The notes beneath the pieces are model-generated. The model did no database searches. It saw nothing but the letters and a program-made list of their open reading frames with translations, and was not told the origin of the DNA. The position numbers and the translations under genes are program-made. Below are positions 19,198 through 28,323 of a DNA stretch of 64,000 bases, in pieces; position 1 is the first letter of the stretch; every line of letters starts with the position of its first letter. The stretch lies in the NCBI RefSeq assembly GCF_000711195.1, contig NZ_JOMR01000001.1, forward strand, positions 1,860,001 to 1,924,000, read 5' to 3'. This DNA is from Thiomicrospira pelophila DSM 1534 (GTDB taxonomy: Bacteria; Pseudomonadota; Gammaproteobacteria; Thiomicrospirales; Thiomicrospiraceae).

Positions 19198-20834
19198 GAT
19201 AACTTCACTCTGTTTAATAGCTGCACGGTTGACCCATCAAATCGTCCGGCTTGCCCCGAATCAAGCATGGCTTGGTAGGTATCCTTGGCAATTAACTTGC
19301 CTAACTCAACGCCCCACTGGTCAAAAGGATTAATCTCCCAGATGACCGACTCGACAAAGGTTTTATGCTCATAAAGTGCCACCAACATTCCCAAGGTTTT
19401 GGCTGAAATAGATTTCAGTAATAAAGTATTGGATGGTTGATTGCCAGCATAGTGCTTAAATGGAGAATCAAAACTGGATTTTAAATTTTCTGGTATCGCG
19501 GCATCACCCAACATTAATACACGTGATTGCGCAAAGCAATTCGCCAAAGCCAAGCGATGTTGATATCGTAATGATTCACTTCTATGCGTATCTGAGTAAC
19601 GATCAAAGTCATCGCGTTCAACAGGGGCAATAAAATCCGACATAACCGCTTGCGTTCCCTGATGTAATAACTGATAAAATGCATGCTGCGCGTTAGGGCC
19701 AACCTCCCCCCATAATATCGGACAAGTTTTATAACTCACTGGTTCGCCTTGTCGATTTACCGACTTACCATTACTTTCCATTACCAACTGTTCTAAATAC
19801 GATGGCAGATATCTAAGCCGAGCATCATAGGGCAAAACCGCCTTGGCTTGAATCCCTAAAAAATTGATATGCCAGACATCAATCAATCCCATCACCACTG
19901 GAATATTCTGCTCCATCGGTGCTTGAGCAAAATGCTGATCCATCAAGCTCGCGCCTTCCAACATCTCATAAAAGCCTTCCATGCCGACTTTTAACGCGAT
20001 AGGAAACCCAATGCTTGACCAAAGCGAATAACGCCCTCCCACCCAATCCCAAAACAACAATTGGTTTTCCGGCGGTATGCCCCACGTCGTCATCATATAT
20101 GGCTTGGTTGACACGCCAATAAAGTGCTGAGCCATAATGGTCTTAATACTTGGGACACGCTCTTCAAGCCAGTCTTTCGCGGTTTCAGCATTTGATAGAG
20201 TATCGATTGTAGTAAAAGATTTTGAAGCCAAAACAAACAGAGTTGTTTCCTGATTCAAGCTCTTCAGCAGGTTTGAAGTTTGGGTACCATCAATGGATGA
20301 GATAAAGTGCAAGTTAATCGGCGAGGTCTGGGTTTGTAAAGCCTGCGTGACCATTAATGGCCCTAGATCTGAACCGCCGACACCAATATTAACCACATCC
20401 GTAATAGGTTTACCGCTGTAACCGCGCCAATGACCTGAGCGAACCTTGTTGACGATTGCCGCCATCTTCGAAAACTGGCTTTTCACATCCGACTGTACAC
20501 TAGCCGCAAACCCTTTTATCGGCGAATCAGAACCAGCCCTAAGCGCGCTGTGAAGGGCTGGTCGATCTTCAGTATCATTTACCTTCTCGCCACTTAACAA
20601 CCGATCAATCCAATCCGGCAGCGCTTGCTCTGTAGCTAACTCGAATAAGGCGCTAAGAATTTCATCATCGACACGATTTTTTGAATAGTCTAAAAACAAT
20701 TCATCCAGCTCAATAGCATAACGCTGCGCTCGGTTCGGGTCTTGTTCAAACCAGGTTTTCAAGTGCTTATCAGCCGCACCGTTTTTTGCTAATTTATCTA
20801 GCTTTTGCCATGCCTTAGACTGATCCACCGCCAT
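19194..20834 (-). CDS. pgi: Glucose-6-phosphate isomerase
   Basis: A 546-residue enzyme that interconverts glucose-6-phosphate and fructose-6-phosphate. Signatures are NIGVGGSDLGPLMV, ASKSFTTIDTLSNA, GGRYSLWSSIGFPIAL and PFDQWGVELGKLIA. Length matches E. coli Pgi (549). In this cluster it links gluconeogenic sugar phosphates to UDP-glucose made by GalU 24 nt upstream. Confidence 0.97.
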   Translation of the reverse strand: MAVDQSKAWQKLDKLAKNGAADKHLKTWFEQDPNRAQRYAIELDELFLDYSKNRVDDEILSALFELATEQALPDWIDRLLSGEKVNDTEDRPALHSALRAGSDSPIKGFAASVQSDVKSQFSKMAAIVNKVRSGHWRGYSGKPITDVVNIGVGGSDLGPLMVTQALQTQTSPINLHFISSIDGTQTSNLLKSLNQETTLFVLASKSFTTIDTLSNAETAKDWLEERVPSIKTIMAQHFIGVSTKPYMMTTWGIPPENQLLFWDWVGGRYSLWSSIGFPIALKVGMEGFYEMLEGASLMDQHFAQAPMEQNIPVVMGLIDVWHINFLGIQAKAVLPYDARLRYLPSYLEQLVMESNGKSVNRQGEPVSYKTCPILWGEVGPNAQHAFYQLLHQGTQAVMSDFIAPVERDDFDRYSDTHRSESLRYQHRLALANCFAQSRVLMLGDAAIPENLKSSFDSPFKHYAGNQPSNTLLLKSISAKTLGMLVALYEHKTFVESVIWEINPFDQWGVELGKLIAKDTYQAMLDSGQAGRFDGSTVQLLNRVKLS

Positions 20835-20858
20835 AATTCGATTCCTTTAGTTAGCACT

Positions 20859-21758
20859 CTATTTCGATTTTTTCGGCTTTAACTCAGTTAAATCTAATGA
20901 CGACAAGTAAGTATGAAACGATGATCCTAACTGCGGATCACGCAACGCATATTCAACATTAGCCTCTAGAAAGCCTTGCTTATCACCACAATCGTAACTT
21001 TTGCCACCTTTAAACTCGAAGCCGAACATCACCTGTTCATTCAACAAATCAGCCATTGCATCAGTCAACTGAATTTCACCACCCTTACCAGGTTTAGTGC
21101 TTTTAAGTAACTGCATCAAGCGAGGTGTGAAAATATAGCGCCCAACTACCGACAAGTTCGATGGTGCTTCTTCCGGTGTAGGCTTTTCCACTAAATCAAC
21201 AATACGCAAATCGGCATCTTTTACAGCCGCGATACCATATTTATCCACCTGATCACTGGGCACTTGCTCCAATGCCACTACACTGGTGTGGACCTGCTTA
21301 TAATATTCAGCCATTTGCGCCAAGCAACCTTGCTGCGGGTGATACATCAGTACGTCCGGCAGTAAAACCGCAAAGGGCTCATCTGGTGCCACAACATGCG
21401 ATGCGCACAGAATAGCGTGCCCTAACCCCAAAGCTTCTGGCTGGCGAATACTAATTAAATTAACTCCAGGAGGCGTAATGTCAGCGATCGCATCCAACCG
21501 ATCATGCTTAGCCGACTCCAAAAGCTTACTTTCGAGCTCATAGTGAGTATCAAAGTGGTTCTCAATCGCATTTTTACTTGAATGAGTAATCAAAATAATG
21601 TCGGTTATTCCGGCTTGCGCAGCTTCATGCACAATATACTGAATCAAAGGCTTATCCACGACCGTTAACATTTCCTTTGGAATCGCCTTGGTGGCCGGTA
21701 AAAAACGCGTACCCAATCCGGCCACAGGAATAATAGCCTTTGTTAATTTTCTATACAT
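20859..21758 (-). CDS. galU: UTP-glucose-1-phosphate uridylyltransferase
   Basis: About 299 residues from ATG 21756-21758 (MYRKLTKAIIP); a GTG one codon upstream is also possible. The nucleotidyltransferase signature is VAGLGTRFLPATKAIPKEML, and the middle has KGGEIQLTDAMADLL and the active-site Lys region EFKGGKSYDCGDKQGF. It makes UDP-glucose for polysaccharide, LPS core and glycogen-like pathways. It lies upstream of pgi and the dehydrogenase homologue. Confidence 0.96.
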   Translation of the reverse strand: MYRKLTKAIIPVAGLGTRFLPATKAIPKEMLTVVDKPLIQYIVHEAAQAGITDIILITHSSKNAIENHFDTHYELESKLLESAKHDRLDAIADITPPGVNLISIRQPEALGLGHAILCASHVVAPDEPFAVLLPDVLMYHPQQGCLAQMAEYYKQVHTSVVALEQVPSDQVDKYGIAAVKDADLRIVDLVEKPTPEEAPSNLSVVGRYIFTPRLMQLLKSTKPGKGGEIQLTDAMADLLNEQVMFGFEFKGGKSYDCGDKQGFLEANVEYALRDPQLGSSFHTYLSSLDLTELKPKKSK

Positions 21759-21783
21759 CACTTAATTTTTATCCTATTCAATA

Positions 21784-22005
21784 CTATTTTTGATGTCTTT
21801 TGACCCATATTACCAAAGTTTCTTCATCCTTGCCGACCTCCGCATCTAGGCCCGCTTGCTTGCAAAAGGCGGGGACATCTTTTATAGAGCCTCGATCAGT
21901 CAACAGCAGCTTAAACAGAGAAACATCAGCGCGTTCGGCCAACACTTTTTTAAACCGAATCAGCGGCATTGGGCAAGCCAATCCACGTAAATCCACCTCA
22001 AACAT
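21784..22005 (-). CDS. TusA/SirA-like sulfurtransferase
   Basis: 73 residues from ATG 22003-22005 (MFEVDLRGLACPMPLIRFK). GGGGGT lies about 5 nt upstream, so I prefer this start to the upstream ATGs. The CPxP motif (CPMP) with the active Cys is present. The family carries sulfane sulfur from cysteine desulfurases or rhodaneses to tRNA thiolation, molybdenum cofactor or, in sulfur oxidisers, the Dsr/Hdr-like pathways. It is divergent from the bepA-like protease, an arrangement also seen in other gammaproteobacteria. The exact partner is unknown. Confidence 0.8.
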   Translation of the reverse strand: MFEVDLRGLACPMPLIRFKKVLAERADVSLFKLLLTDRGSIKDVPAFCKQAGLDAEVGKDEETLVIWVKRHQK

Positions 22006-22065
22006 TTTTACCCCCTTCATTTTTATGTTCTTATAATAACTCAAAATGCAAAAGACAGGATCGGC

Positions 22066-23466
22066 TTGAGGATGTCAAAGCTTTATTTATACAGCGTTAT
22101 CAGCTTGATTGGTTTCGTGCTTACGCCCATTTCAATTCAAGCACAAAACTTACCTGATTTGGGATCACCAGGCCTGGTGATCTACGACCGTCAGACTGAG
22201 GTATCGCTAGGTCGTGCCTTTACCAAAGCGCTGCATACCCAATTCAACCTAGTCAGCGACCCTGAAACACTAAGCTATGTAAGGCGTATCGGTCACCGCA
22301 TCGCGAGTCATACACACGATGGCAGAAACTATCGTTTTTATGTCATTAATGACCCGGCCATTAACGCTTTTGCCGGACCGGATGGCATTATCGGCATCCA
22401 CAGTGGCCTAATTTTAGCCGCAGAATCAGAAGATGAACTGGCTTCGGTAATCGCACATGAAATTGCTCACGTTACCCAAGAACACCTTTCTCGTCGTTTT
22501 GAACAACAAAACAGCCTCAACATCACCAGTTTTGCCTCCTTGTTGGCGGCCATTCTTATCGGCAGTCAAAACCCATCCGCCGGTATTGCCACCATCATGG
22601 GCAGCACTGGTTTAAGCTTACAAGAGCAACTTAGACATTCTCGTATACACGAACATGAAGCCGACCATCAGGGCATTAGTCTATTGCACCGAAGTGGCTA
22701 CAATCCAAATGCTATGGGCGATTTTTTTGGCAAGCTCGCCAAACAATATCAACTCAGTGAATTTCGACCTCCTGAGATTCTGATGACACACCCGGTAACC
22801 GAAACCCGCTTAGCCCAAGCGAACAATCGCGCTCACCAACTCGGCGCACCTAAGGATCAGCATGACAGAATTAACCTATTCCTCATTCAGCAACGTCTAA
22901 AAATACTCGCACAATCTTCAACAAATTATTTAACCCCCGACACCCCCTATCAAAAAGAAACGGCTTGCTATAGGCAAGTCATCCAAAAAAAATCAGCTTC
23001 AACCAACTGCATAACCGATGCTCTTAGCAATCACCCCAATAATCGATTATTAAAAACAGCTCAGATCCTCTATACCGAGCAAAGTACCAAAAAACGGTTT
23101 CAACAACTTGAAGCCCTCTATGCTATCTACCCTCAGGATGCAGCCTTACTTCTTATCCTATCTCGCGCCTATCAAAATGCCGAACAACCTGATCAAGCAA
23201 TTAAACTTTTAGAAAAAAATAGCGAAAACCTGCTTTATCAATTTGAAATAAACCAAGAGTTGAGCCAACTTTACGCTCAAGCAAACAGGCTTGCTGAAGC
23301 CTACTTTTATGAAGCCAGCGCATTTTTGACGATTGGTGATATAGAACGAGCTCGATACCTAGCGCGACTCAGCACTGAGCAAAACCCACCCATAGCAAAC
23401 CGCTTAAAAAAAGCGTCAAGCCTGCTAATAAAAGCCCTGGGAATGGATGAAAAAGAGCTCGATTAA
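22066..23466 (+). CDS. bepA: M48 family metalloprotease with TPR repeats, BepA-like
   Basis: About 464-466 residues. The start is TTG 22066 (AGGA 5 nt upstream) or ATG 22072. A signal peptide (SVISLIGFVLTPISIQAQ) leads to the periplasm. The zinc protease motif is IAHEIAHVTQEH, with the third ligand in HEADHQGISLLHRSGY. C-terminal helices are TPR-like. BepA supports outer membrane protein and LptD assembly. The mature N-terminus LPDLGSPGLVIYD contains a 20-bp palindrome (22163-22182) in the PGLV frame. Confidence 0.88.
   Translation: MRMSKLYLYSVISLIGFVLTPISIQAQNLPDLGSPGLVIYDRQTEVSLGRAFTKALHTQFNLVSDPETLSYVRRIGHRIASHTHDGRNYRFYVINDPAINAFAGPDGIIGIHSGLILAAESEDELASVIAHEIAHVTQEHLSRRFEQQNSLNITSFASLLAAILIGSQNPSAGIATIMGSTGLSLQEQLRHSRIHEHEADHQGISLLHRSGYNPNAMGDFFGKLAKQYQLSEFRPPEILMTHPVTETRLAQANNRAHQLGAPKDQHDRINLFLIQQRLKILAQSSTNYLTPDTPYQKETACYRQVIQKKSASTNCITDALSNHPNNRLLKTAQILYTEQSTKKRFQQLEALYAIYPQDAALLLILSRAYQNAEQPDQAIKLLEKNSENLLYQFEINQELSQLYAQANRLAEAYFYEASAFLTIGDIERARYLARLSTEQNPPIANRLKKASSLLIKALGMDEKELD
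22163..22182. repeat. CCAGGCCTGG palindrome, copy 7, within a 20-bp perfect palindrome
   Basis: GATCACCAGGCCTGGTGATC is fully self-complementary and is the longest perfect palindrome of the family in the window. The core is at 22168-22177 in bepA, read S-P-G-L-V-I on the plus strand. The two flanking GATC sites are also Dam sites. Confidence 0.98.
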
Positions 23467-23653
23467 CACTGAGTCATAGAAAATACTTTATCGGGTGATT
23501 AAATAAAACTATAGCGATTCACCCTAAAAAAACTTGCTTTTAAAAGCGAACTCCGTAAGCTTACACCTCAAGAGCCAAATTCGATAAAAGCTCAGTATTA
23601 GAATCCCAAACGTAAAAAAATGGGAACGACAAGAGACTCTTTAGGAGGAGATA
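23467..23653 (+). promoter_or_regulatory. Upstream region of the sox operon
   Basis: 187 nt without a gene. It contains a 12-bp palindrome, GCTTTTAAAAGC (23536-23547), a possible regulator site, and a strong ribosome binding site AGGAGG (23643-23648) 5 nt before soxX. I see no convincing sigma-70 promoter; TTTATC..17 nt..TATAGC near 23489 is only a weak candidate. Confidence 0.45.
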
Positions 23654-24040
23654 ATGGTAAATTTTAAAGTAAAGCAAGCTTTAGCTGCGTTAACTGTTAC
23701 TGCTGCATTATTTGCGGCACCTGTTCACGCTTCTGACGATGCAGCAAAGGCTGCGGCCCTTGCAAAAAACATTGAAGAAGGCAAAAAACTTGCATTTTCA
23801 CGCAGTGAAGGTAATTGTTTAGCTTGTCATATGATCCAAGGCGGAACCTCTCCTGGGAACATCGGGCCAGCTTTAGTTGCGATGAAATTACGTTACCCTG
23901 ACAGACAGAAGTTGTTTAACAAAATCTGGGGCGTAAAAGAAACGCAAGTACCTTACAGCATGATGCCATTATTCGGACGTAATGCTATTCTTTCAGATGA
24001 TGAAATCAACAAAATCGTTGATTTCATGTACACTCTGTAA
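23654..24040 (+). CDS. soxX: Sulfur-oxidising cytochrome SoxX
   Basis: A 128-residue monohaem cytochrome c. A Sec signal peptide ends at PVHA-S (residues 1-26). The haem motif is CLACH. The distal Met ligand is likely in PYSMMPLFGRNAILSDDEI. SoxX pairs with SoxA to link thiosulfate to the carrier SoxY in the periplasm. It is the first gene of soxXYZA and is preceded by a strong AGGAGG. Confidence 0.95.
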   Translation: MVNFKVKQALAALTVTAALFAAPVHASDDAAKAAALAKNIEEGKKLAFSRSEGNCLACHMIQGGTSPGNIGPALVAMKLRYPDRQKLFNKIWGVKETQVPYSMMPLFGRNAILSDDEINKIVDFMYTL

Positions 24041-24077
24041 ATTTTATTCCAAAACTTAACTGGGAGTTTTAAATCTT

Positions 24078-24545
24078 ATGAAACGTAGATCATTCCTAAA
24101 AGCTACATTAGCAACTGGTGCAGCGTCTGTTGCAGTAAGCGCTGGCTTATTAACACCTTCAACTGTTCTAGCTAGCTGGAACAAAGAAGCTTTTGAAGCT
24201 AAAAAAGTGGACGCTGGTTTAAAAGCTTTGTTGGGTTCAGCGGATGCAGCTGATTCTGCTGATGTTAAATTAACTGCTCCAGCTATCGCTGAAAATGGTG
24301 CGGTAACGCCTGTTACTGTTGACGCATCTGGCATGAAAGGTGTTGAATCAATCGTAATCGTAGCTTCTGACAACCCAACTCCATTGGTTTGTGAGTACAA
24401 GTTCTCTGGTGCCGCTCAAGGTTTCGTTTCAACACGTATCCGTCTAGGTAGCACGCAGCAAGTTGTTGGTATCGTTAAAGCTGGTGGCAAACTATACAAA
24501 GCACAACAAGAAGTTCGTGTAACCATCGGTGGTTGTGGCGGTTAA
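24078..24545 (+). CDS. soxY: Thiosulfate oxidation carrier protein SoxY
   Basis: A 155-residue protein with a Tat-type signal peptide (MKRRSFLKATLATGAA). The C-terminal carrier motif VTIGGCGG has the swinging-arm cysteine that holds the sulfur substrate. The Ig-like SoxY domain lies between. With SoxZ it presents thiosulfate sulfur to SoxAX, SoxB and, where present, SoxCD. It is 37 nt after soxX. Confidence 0.97.
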   Translation: MKRRSFLKATLATGAASVAVSAGLLTPSTVLASWNKEAFEAKKVDAGLKALLGSADAADSADVKLTAPAIAENGAVTPVTVDASGMKGVESIVIVASDNPTPLVCEYKFSGAAQGFVSTRIRLGSTQQVVGIVKAGGKLYKAQQEVRVTIGGCGG

Positions 24546-24606
24546 TTAACCCCCTTTCAACTAAAAAAACCTATTAACTAGATAAAATTTGAGAAGGAAA
24601 TCACAA

Positions 24607-24918
24607 ATGGCTATCAATTTAAGAACACGTGGATCAGTTAAAGGCGGCGTCGCTGAAATTAAATCTCTAATCAGACACCCAATGGAGTCTGGTGCGCGCA
24701 TGGACCAGTCTACTGGTAAGCCTTTCCCAATGAAGCTAATCACTAACGTTGAAGTAGTTGTTGCTGGTAAAAAAGTTGTAGATGCTCAGTGGTCTGCAAA
24801 CGTTTCAGCCAACCCTTACATGCACGTTAACGTTGCTGCAAACTCTGGCGACGAAGTAACAATCAGTGTTGTAGACAATACTGGTGAGAAAGGTTCAGAT
24901 ACTTTCAACCTAAGATAA
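24607..24918 (+). CDS. soxZ: Thiosulfate oxidation carrier complex protein SoxZ
   Basis: 103 residues from ATG 24607 (MAINLRTRGSVKGG). AAGGA lies about 9 nt upstream, so the TTG at 24589 is not needed. It has the SoxZ Ig-like fold signature (EIKSLIRHPMESGARMDQSTG, NPYMHVNVAANSGDEV). It lacks a signal peptide and is exported with SoxY by the Tat system. It forms the SoxYZ heterodimer. Confidence 0.96.
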   Translation: MAINLRTRGSVKGGVAEIKSLIRHPMESGARMDQSTGKPFPMKLITNVEVVVAGKKVVDAQWSANVSANPYMHVNVAANSGDEVTISVVDNTGEKGSDTFNLR

Positions 24919-24928
24919 GTCTTAGAAA

Positions 24929-24950
24929 GAGTGTGTCTTCGGACACACTC
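24929..24950 (+). other. UUCG-capped hairpin between soxZ and soxA
   Basis: GAGTGTGTC and GACACACTC form a perfect 9-bp stem closed by the very stable C(UUCG)G tetraloop. There is no U-run after it, so it is more likely an mRNA processing or stability element, or a weak attenuator, than a full terminator. Confidence 0.85.
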
Positions 24951-25010
24951 GACCTATAATAAAAAAATCATAAGATTTACACAAAAAAGCTCTCCTACGG
25001 AGGATTGGAA

Positions 25011-25847
25011 ATGAAGAAGACATTGTTATCAGCCCTAGCATTAGGGATCGCGGTAGGTTTCAGCAGCCAAGTTGTGGCTGTCGACCCAGAACAAAGCCGT
25101 TTGGATTTAATCGAGTACTTCAAAGCGAAAACACCTGATCGCCCATTTGAAGACTATAAGAATGGCATTTACGGTTATGATGAAGACCGTAGATCACAAT
25201 GGGAAATGCAAGAAGAATTCCCTCCCTATTCAGACTTTTTAGATAAAGGCGCGGCCCTTTTTGAAAAAGACAAATCAGCCTATATTGGTTGTTTGGTTAA
25301 CTCAAAAGATGGCGTCGACAAAATTCGTAGCAGCTATCCTTATTTCAATGAAAAGCTTCAACAAGTCGTTACTTTAGAAGGTGACATAAATCGTTGCCGT
25401 ACAGAAGCGGGCTTAAAAGCATTCGGTTGGAAAAAAGGCGATATTGCTGCAGTAAGTAGTTATTTAGCTAATGAAGCACGTGGTCAAAAGATTAATGTTG
25501 TTATCGAATCTGAAGGGGCTAAAAAAGCGTTTGCGGATGGCGAACGTTTATTTGTCGAACCTTCTGGTCAACTAGGATTAGCTTGTGCAAGCTGCCATGT
25601 ATACAACGCATCGCGTAAAGCGCGTTCTGACATCCTTTCACCTCTTTTAGGTCATACTACTCACTTCCCTGTATGGCGTTTGAAGTGGGCTGGTGCAGGT
25701 ACATTGCACCGTCGCTATGAAGGTTGTCATAAAAACATGCGTAGCGCTCCTAGAAAAGTGCAAGGTGAAGAATATCGTAACCTAGAGTTTTTCTCAGCTT
25801 ACATGAGCAATGGTTTAGAAATTAACGGGCCAAGCGTTCGTCAGTAA
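25011..25847 (+). CDS. soxA: Sulfur-oxidising cytochrome SoxA (monohaem type)
   Basis: 278 residues from ATG 25011, with GGAGG 7 nt upstream. A Sec signal peptide (LLSALALGIAVGFSSQVVA) is followed by the cytochrome domains. Only one CXXCH is present (CASCH, about residue 195). The N-terminal domain keeps single cysteines (YIGCLVN, INRCRTEAG), not a haem motif. The active-site cysteine, a persulfide in studied enzymes, is in RRYEGCHKNMR. SoxAX forms the S-S bond between thiosulfate and SoxY. It closes the operon; soxB and soxCD are not in the window. Confidence 0.95.
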   Translation: MKKTLLSALALGIAVGFSSQVVAVDPEQSRLDLIEYFKAKTPDRPFEDYKNGIYGYDEDRRSQWEMQEEFPPYSDFLDKGAALFEKDKSAYIGCLVNSKDGVDKIRSSYPYFNEKLQQVVTLEGDINRCRTEAGLKAFGWKKGDIAAVSSYLANEARGQKINVVIESEGAKKAFADGERLFVEPSGQLGLACASCHVYNASRKARSDILSPLLGHTTHFPVWRLKWAGAGTLHRRYEGCHKNMRSAPRKVQGEEYRNLEFFSAYMSNGLEINGPSVRQ

Positions 25848-25860
25848 CATCTAAGCTAGT

Positions 25861-25898
25861 GACATAAAAAAACCCGGTTTTCCGGGTTTTTTTATGTC
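25861..25898. terminator. Strong bidirectional terminator after soxA
   Basis: A perfect 17-bp inverted repeat with a TTTT loop. The arm GACATAAAAAAACCCGG pairs with CCGGGTTTTTTTATGTC, giving A/T tracts on both sides. It ends soxXYZA and the convergent terB-like gene. Confidence 0.95.
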
Positions 25899-25923
25899 TA
25901 ATTAAAGCTAAATTGCTTACTCA

Positions 25924-26319
25924 CTAATGTAACAGTTGCTCACCCTCATGCATCCAGTCAAAGCCCTGTCTTACCCAACGCTCAATACTTAGAATCAATT
26001 CGGGATCATTTAAACCCATTTTCTGAGCAATCGAGAATACCTTATCTTGCTCTTCAGGGCCAAAATGTCCATCTTTGTACGAAATCTTGATTAGCTCTTG
26101 CAAAGTGACCACTTTGGCAAGCTTAGAATCCATTGTACTTAACAAGTCAACCACAGCTAAGCCTGACTTATCCAGTTCAAATGGGATGGAATATGCCTCG
26201 CTATAATCTTTAAGATATTGCAGTTCTTCTTCTGAAATATCATTATCTATCGCCGCCGTCATGACAGCTAAATCGAACAATGCTTGACGCTGTTCATGAG
26301 TCAATCGATCAACAAACAT
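25924..26319 (-). CDS. TerB-like/DUF533-type small acidic protein
   Basis: A 131-residue helical acidic protein. Two repeated segments have the TerB-like pattern: LAVMTAAIDNDISEEELQYL and ISYKDGHFGPEEQDKVFSIA, each with an acidic loop that could bind a metal. The family's role is not settled (tellurite resistance or stress). It lies 12 nt downstream of ilvD and may share its transcript. Confidence 0.6.
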   Translation of the reverse strand: MFVDRLTHEQRQALFDLAVMTAAIDNDISEEELQYLKDYSEAYSIPFELDKSGLAVVDLLSTMDSKLAKVVTLQELIKISYKDGHFGPEEQDKVFSIAQKMGLNDPELILSIERWVRQGFDWMHEGEQLLH

Positions 26320-26331
26320 TTAAAACCTCAC

Positions 26332-28194
26332 TTAATTATTACGCTTTTCTATCTGTTCAACATCGCGCACAGCACCAAATGCGGCGCTGGTTGTCATAGC
26401 CGCATAAGCTCTAAGTGCGGGACTCACATGGCGAGGACGAGTTTCTTGCGGTTTCCAGGCCTGGTCACCCTTAGACTCCATTGCTTGACGCCTTTGGGAT
26501 AACTCATAGTCGCTTAACTTGACATTGATTGAACGATTTGGAATATCAATTTCAATAATATCACCTGATTCTACTAGACCAATATTTCCACCCTCTGCAG
26601 CCTCTGGTGATGCGTGACCAATTGATAGGCCAGATGTTCCACCTGAGAATCGACCGTCAGTTAATAAGGCACACTGCTTACCCAAACCTTTTGATTTCAA
26701 ATAACTAGTTGGATAAAGCATCTCTTGCATGCCAGGTCCGCCTTTAGGGCCTTCATAACGAATAATAACTACTTCGCCAGCCTGAACTTCGTTACCCAAA
26801 ATACCAGCGACGGCGGTATCTTGGCTTTCAAAAATACGAGCTGGACCACTAAATTTAAAGATTTCTTCGTCAACACCAGCGGTTTTCACAACACAGCCAT
26901 GCTGTGCAATATTGCCGAATAACACTGCTAGGCCACCATCCTTTGTATAGGCATGCTCAACCGAACGAATGCAACCATTTTCATCATCTGTATCAAGTGT
27001 TTTCCAACGCTTAGATTGACTGAATGCTTGAGTAGTACGAACATTCCCGGGTGCCGCCTTATAGAAAGTTTGAACCGATTCTGAAGGATTACGACTAATA
27101 TCCCATAACTCAATGGCGGCACCCAAGGTAGAAGCATGTACAGTATAAGTTGAAGTATCAATCAAGCCGCCACGATCTAATTCACCTAATAATCGCATAA
27201 TGCCACCGGCTCGATGTACATCCTCCATATGGTAGTTTTTAGAGTTTGGCGCTACTTTCGCTAAACAAGGTACTTTTCGTGATACTTCATCCATGTCTGA
27301 CATAGTAAACTTTACATCAGCCTCGTGCGCTATAGCTAAAAGATGCAATACGGTATTGGTTGAGCCACCCATAGCGACATCTAACGCCATAACATTCTGG
27401 AATGCTGAGAAAGTCGCAATAGATCTAGGCAAGACACGATCATTATCCTGTTCATAATATTCCTTGGCGATTTCAACGATACGACGCCCCGCTTCTTCAA
27501 ACAGGTGTTTACGATCCGCATGTGTCGCGAGCATTGAACCATTACCTGGTAAAGCCACCCCTAAAGCTTCGGCTAAACAATTCATCGAATTTGCTGTAAA
27601 CATACCAGAGCAAGAACCACAAGTAGGACAAGCTGAAATTTCTACATCATGAATATCTTGATCTGAACAAGAGTCATCAGCGGCCATTACCATTGCATCG
27701 ACCAAATCTAATTTGATTTCTTGACCACCCAATACGGTTTTACCAGATTCCATTGGGCCGCCAGAAACAAAAATGGTAGGAATATTTAACCGCATGGCCG
27801 CCATTAACATTCCAGGAGTAATTTTGTCACAGTTAGAAATGCATACTAATGCGTCAGCACAATGTGCATTCACCATATACTCAACAGAGTCCGCAATCAA
27901 ATCACGCGAAGGCAAAGAATAAAGCATGCCATCATGTCCCATTGCGATGCCATCATCAACCGCTATAGTGTTGAACTCTTTCGCCACACCACCTGATTTC
28001 TCAATCACGCCAGCAACTAATTGACCCATATCTTTTAAATGCACATGACCTGGGACAAATTGAGTAAACGAATTAGCGATCGCGATAATGGGCTTGCCAA
28101 AATCCTCCGTTTTCATACCGGTTGCACGCCACAAAGCTCGTGCACCGGCCATATTCCGGCCATGAGTACTGGTTTTTGAACGATAAGCGGGCAT
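26332..28194 (-). CDS. ilvD: Dihydroxy-acid dehydratase
   Basis: 620 residues from ATG 28192-28194 ([21 protein letters not shown]). AAGGAG lies 5 nt upstream, and this matches the E. coli start; the longer upstream frame is not needed. Fe-S ligands lie in [12 protein letters not shown] and [19 protein letters not shown]. It dehydrates dihydroxy acids in isoleucine and valine synthesis. The palindrome copy at 26455-26464 near the C-terminus is read as G-D-Q-A-W-K. Confidence 0.97.
   Translation of the reverse strand: MPAYRSKTSTHGRNMAGARALWRATGMKTEDFGKPIIAIANSFTQFVPGHVHLKDMGQLVAGVIEKSGGVAKEFNTIAVDDGIAMGHDGMLYSLPSRDLIADSVEYMVNAHCADALVCISNCDKITPGMLMAAMRLNIPTIFVSGGPMESGKTVLGGQEIKLDLVDAMVMAADDSCSDQDIHDVEISACPTCGSCSGMFTANSMNCLAEALGVALPGNGSMLATHADRKHLFEEAGRRIVEIAKEYYEQDNDRVLPRSIATFSAFQNVMALDVAMGGSTNTVLHLLAIAHEADVKFTMSDMDEVSRKVPCLAKVAPNSKNYHMEDVHRAGGIMRLLGELDRGGLIDTSTYTVHASTLGAAIELWDISRNPSESVQTFYKAAPGNVRTTQAFSQSKRWKTLDTDDENGCIRSVEHAYTKDGGLAVLFGNIAQHGCVVKTAGVDEEIFKFSGPARIFESQDTAVAGILGNEVQAGEVVIIRYEGPKGGPGMQEMLYPTSYLKSKGLGKQCALLTDGRFSGGTSGLSIGHASPEAAEGGNIGLVESGDIIEIDIPNRSINVKLSDYELSQRRQAMESKGDQAWKPQETRPRHVSPALRAYAAMTTSAAFGAVRDVEQIEKRNN
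26455..26464. repeat. CCAGGCCTGG palindrome, copy 8
   Basis: Perfect core in ilvD, in the QAW frame on the minus strand (G-D-Q-A-W-K). Confidence 0.95.
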
Positions 28195-28323
28195 AGTAAC
28201 TCCTTTAAAACTCGTTTTAGAATGCAAAGTAGTGTGAAACATAAGTTTTCCCACCAGCTTTAGCCTGTTTGCTATACTTCTTTCAATTAATTAATAATAT
28301 TTTCTCATAACTGCCAAACCACG

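Noticed and set aside
7400-28090. GCGATCGC (HIP1) sites
   Set aside because: Only about three copies (near 7409, 21484 and 28075) are visible, close to chance; not an iterated element here.
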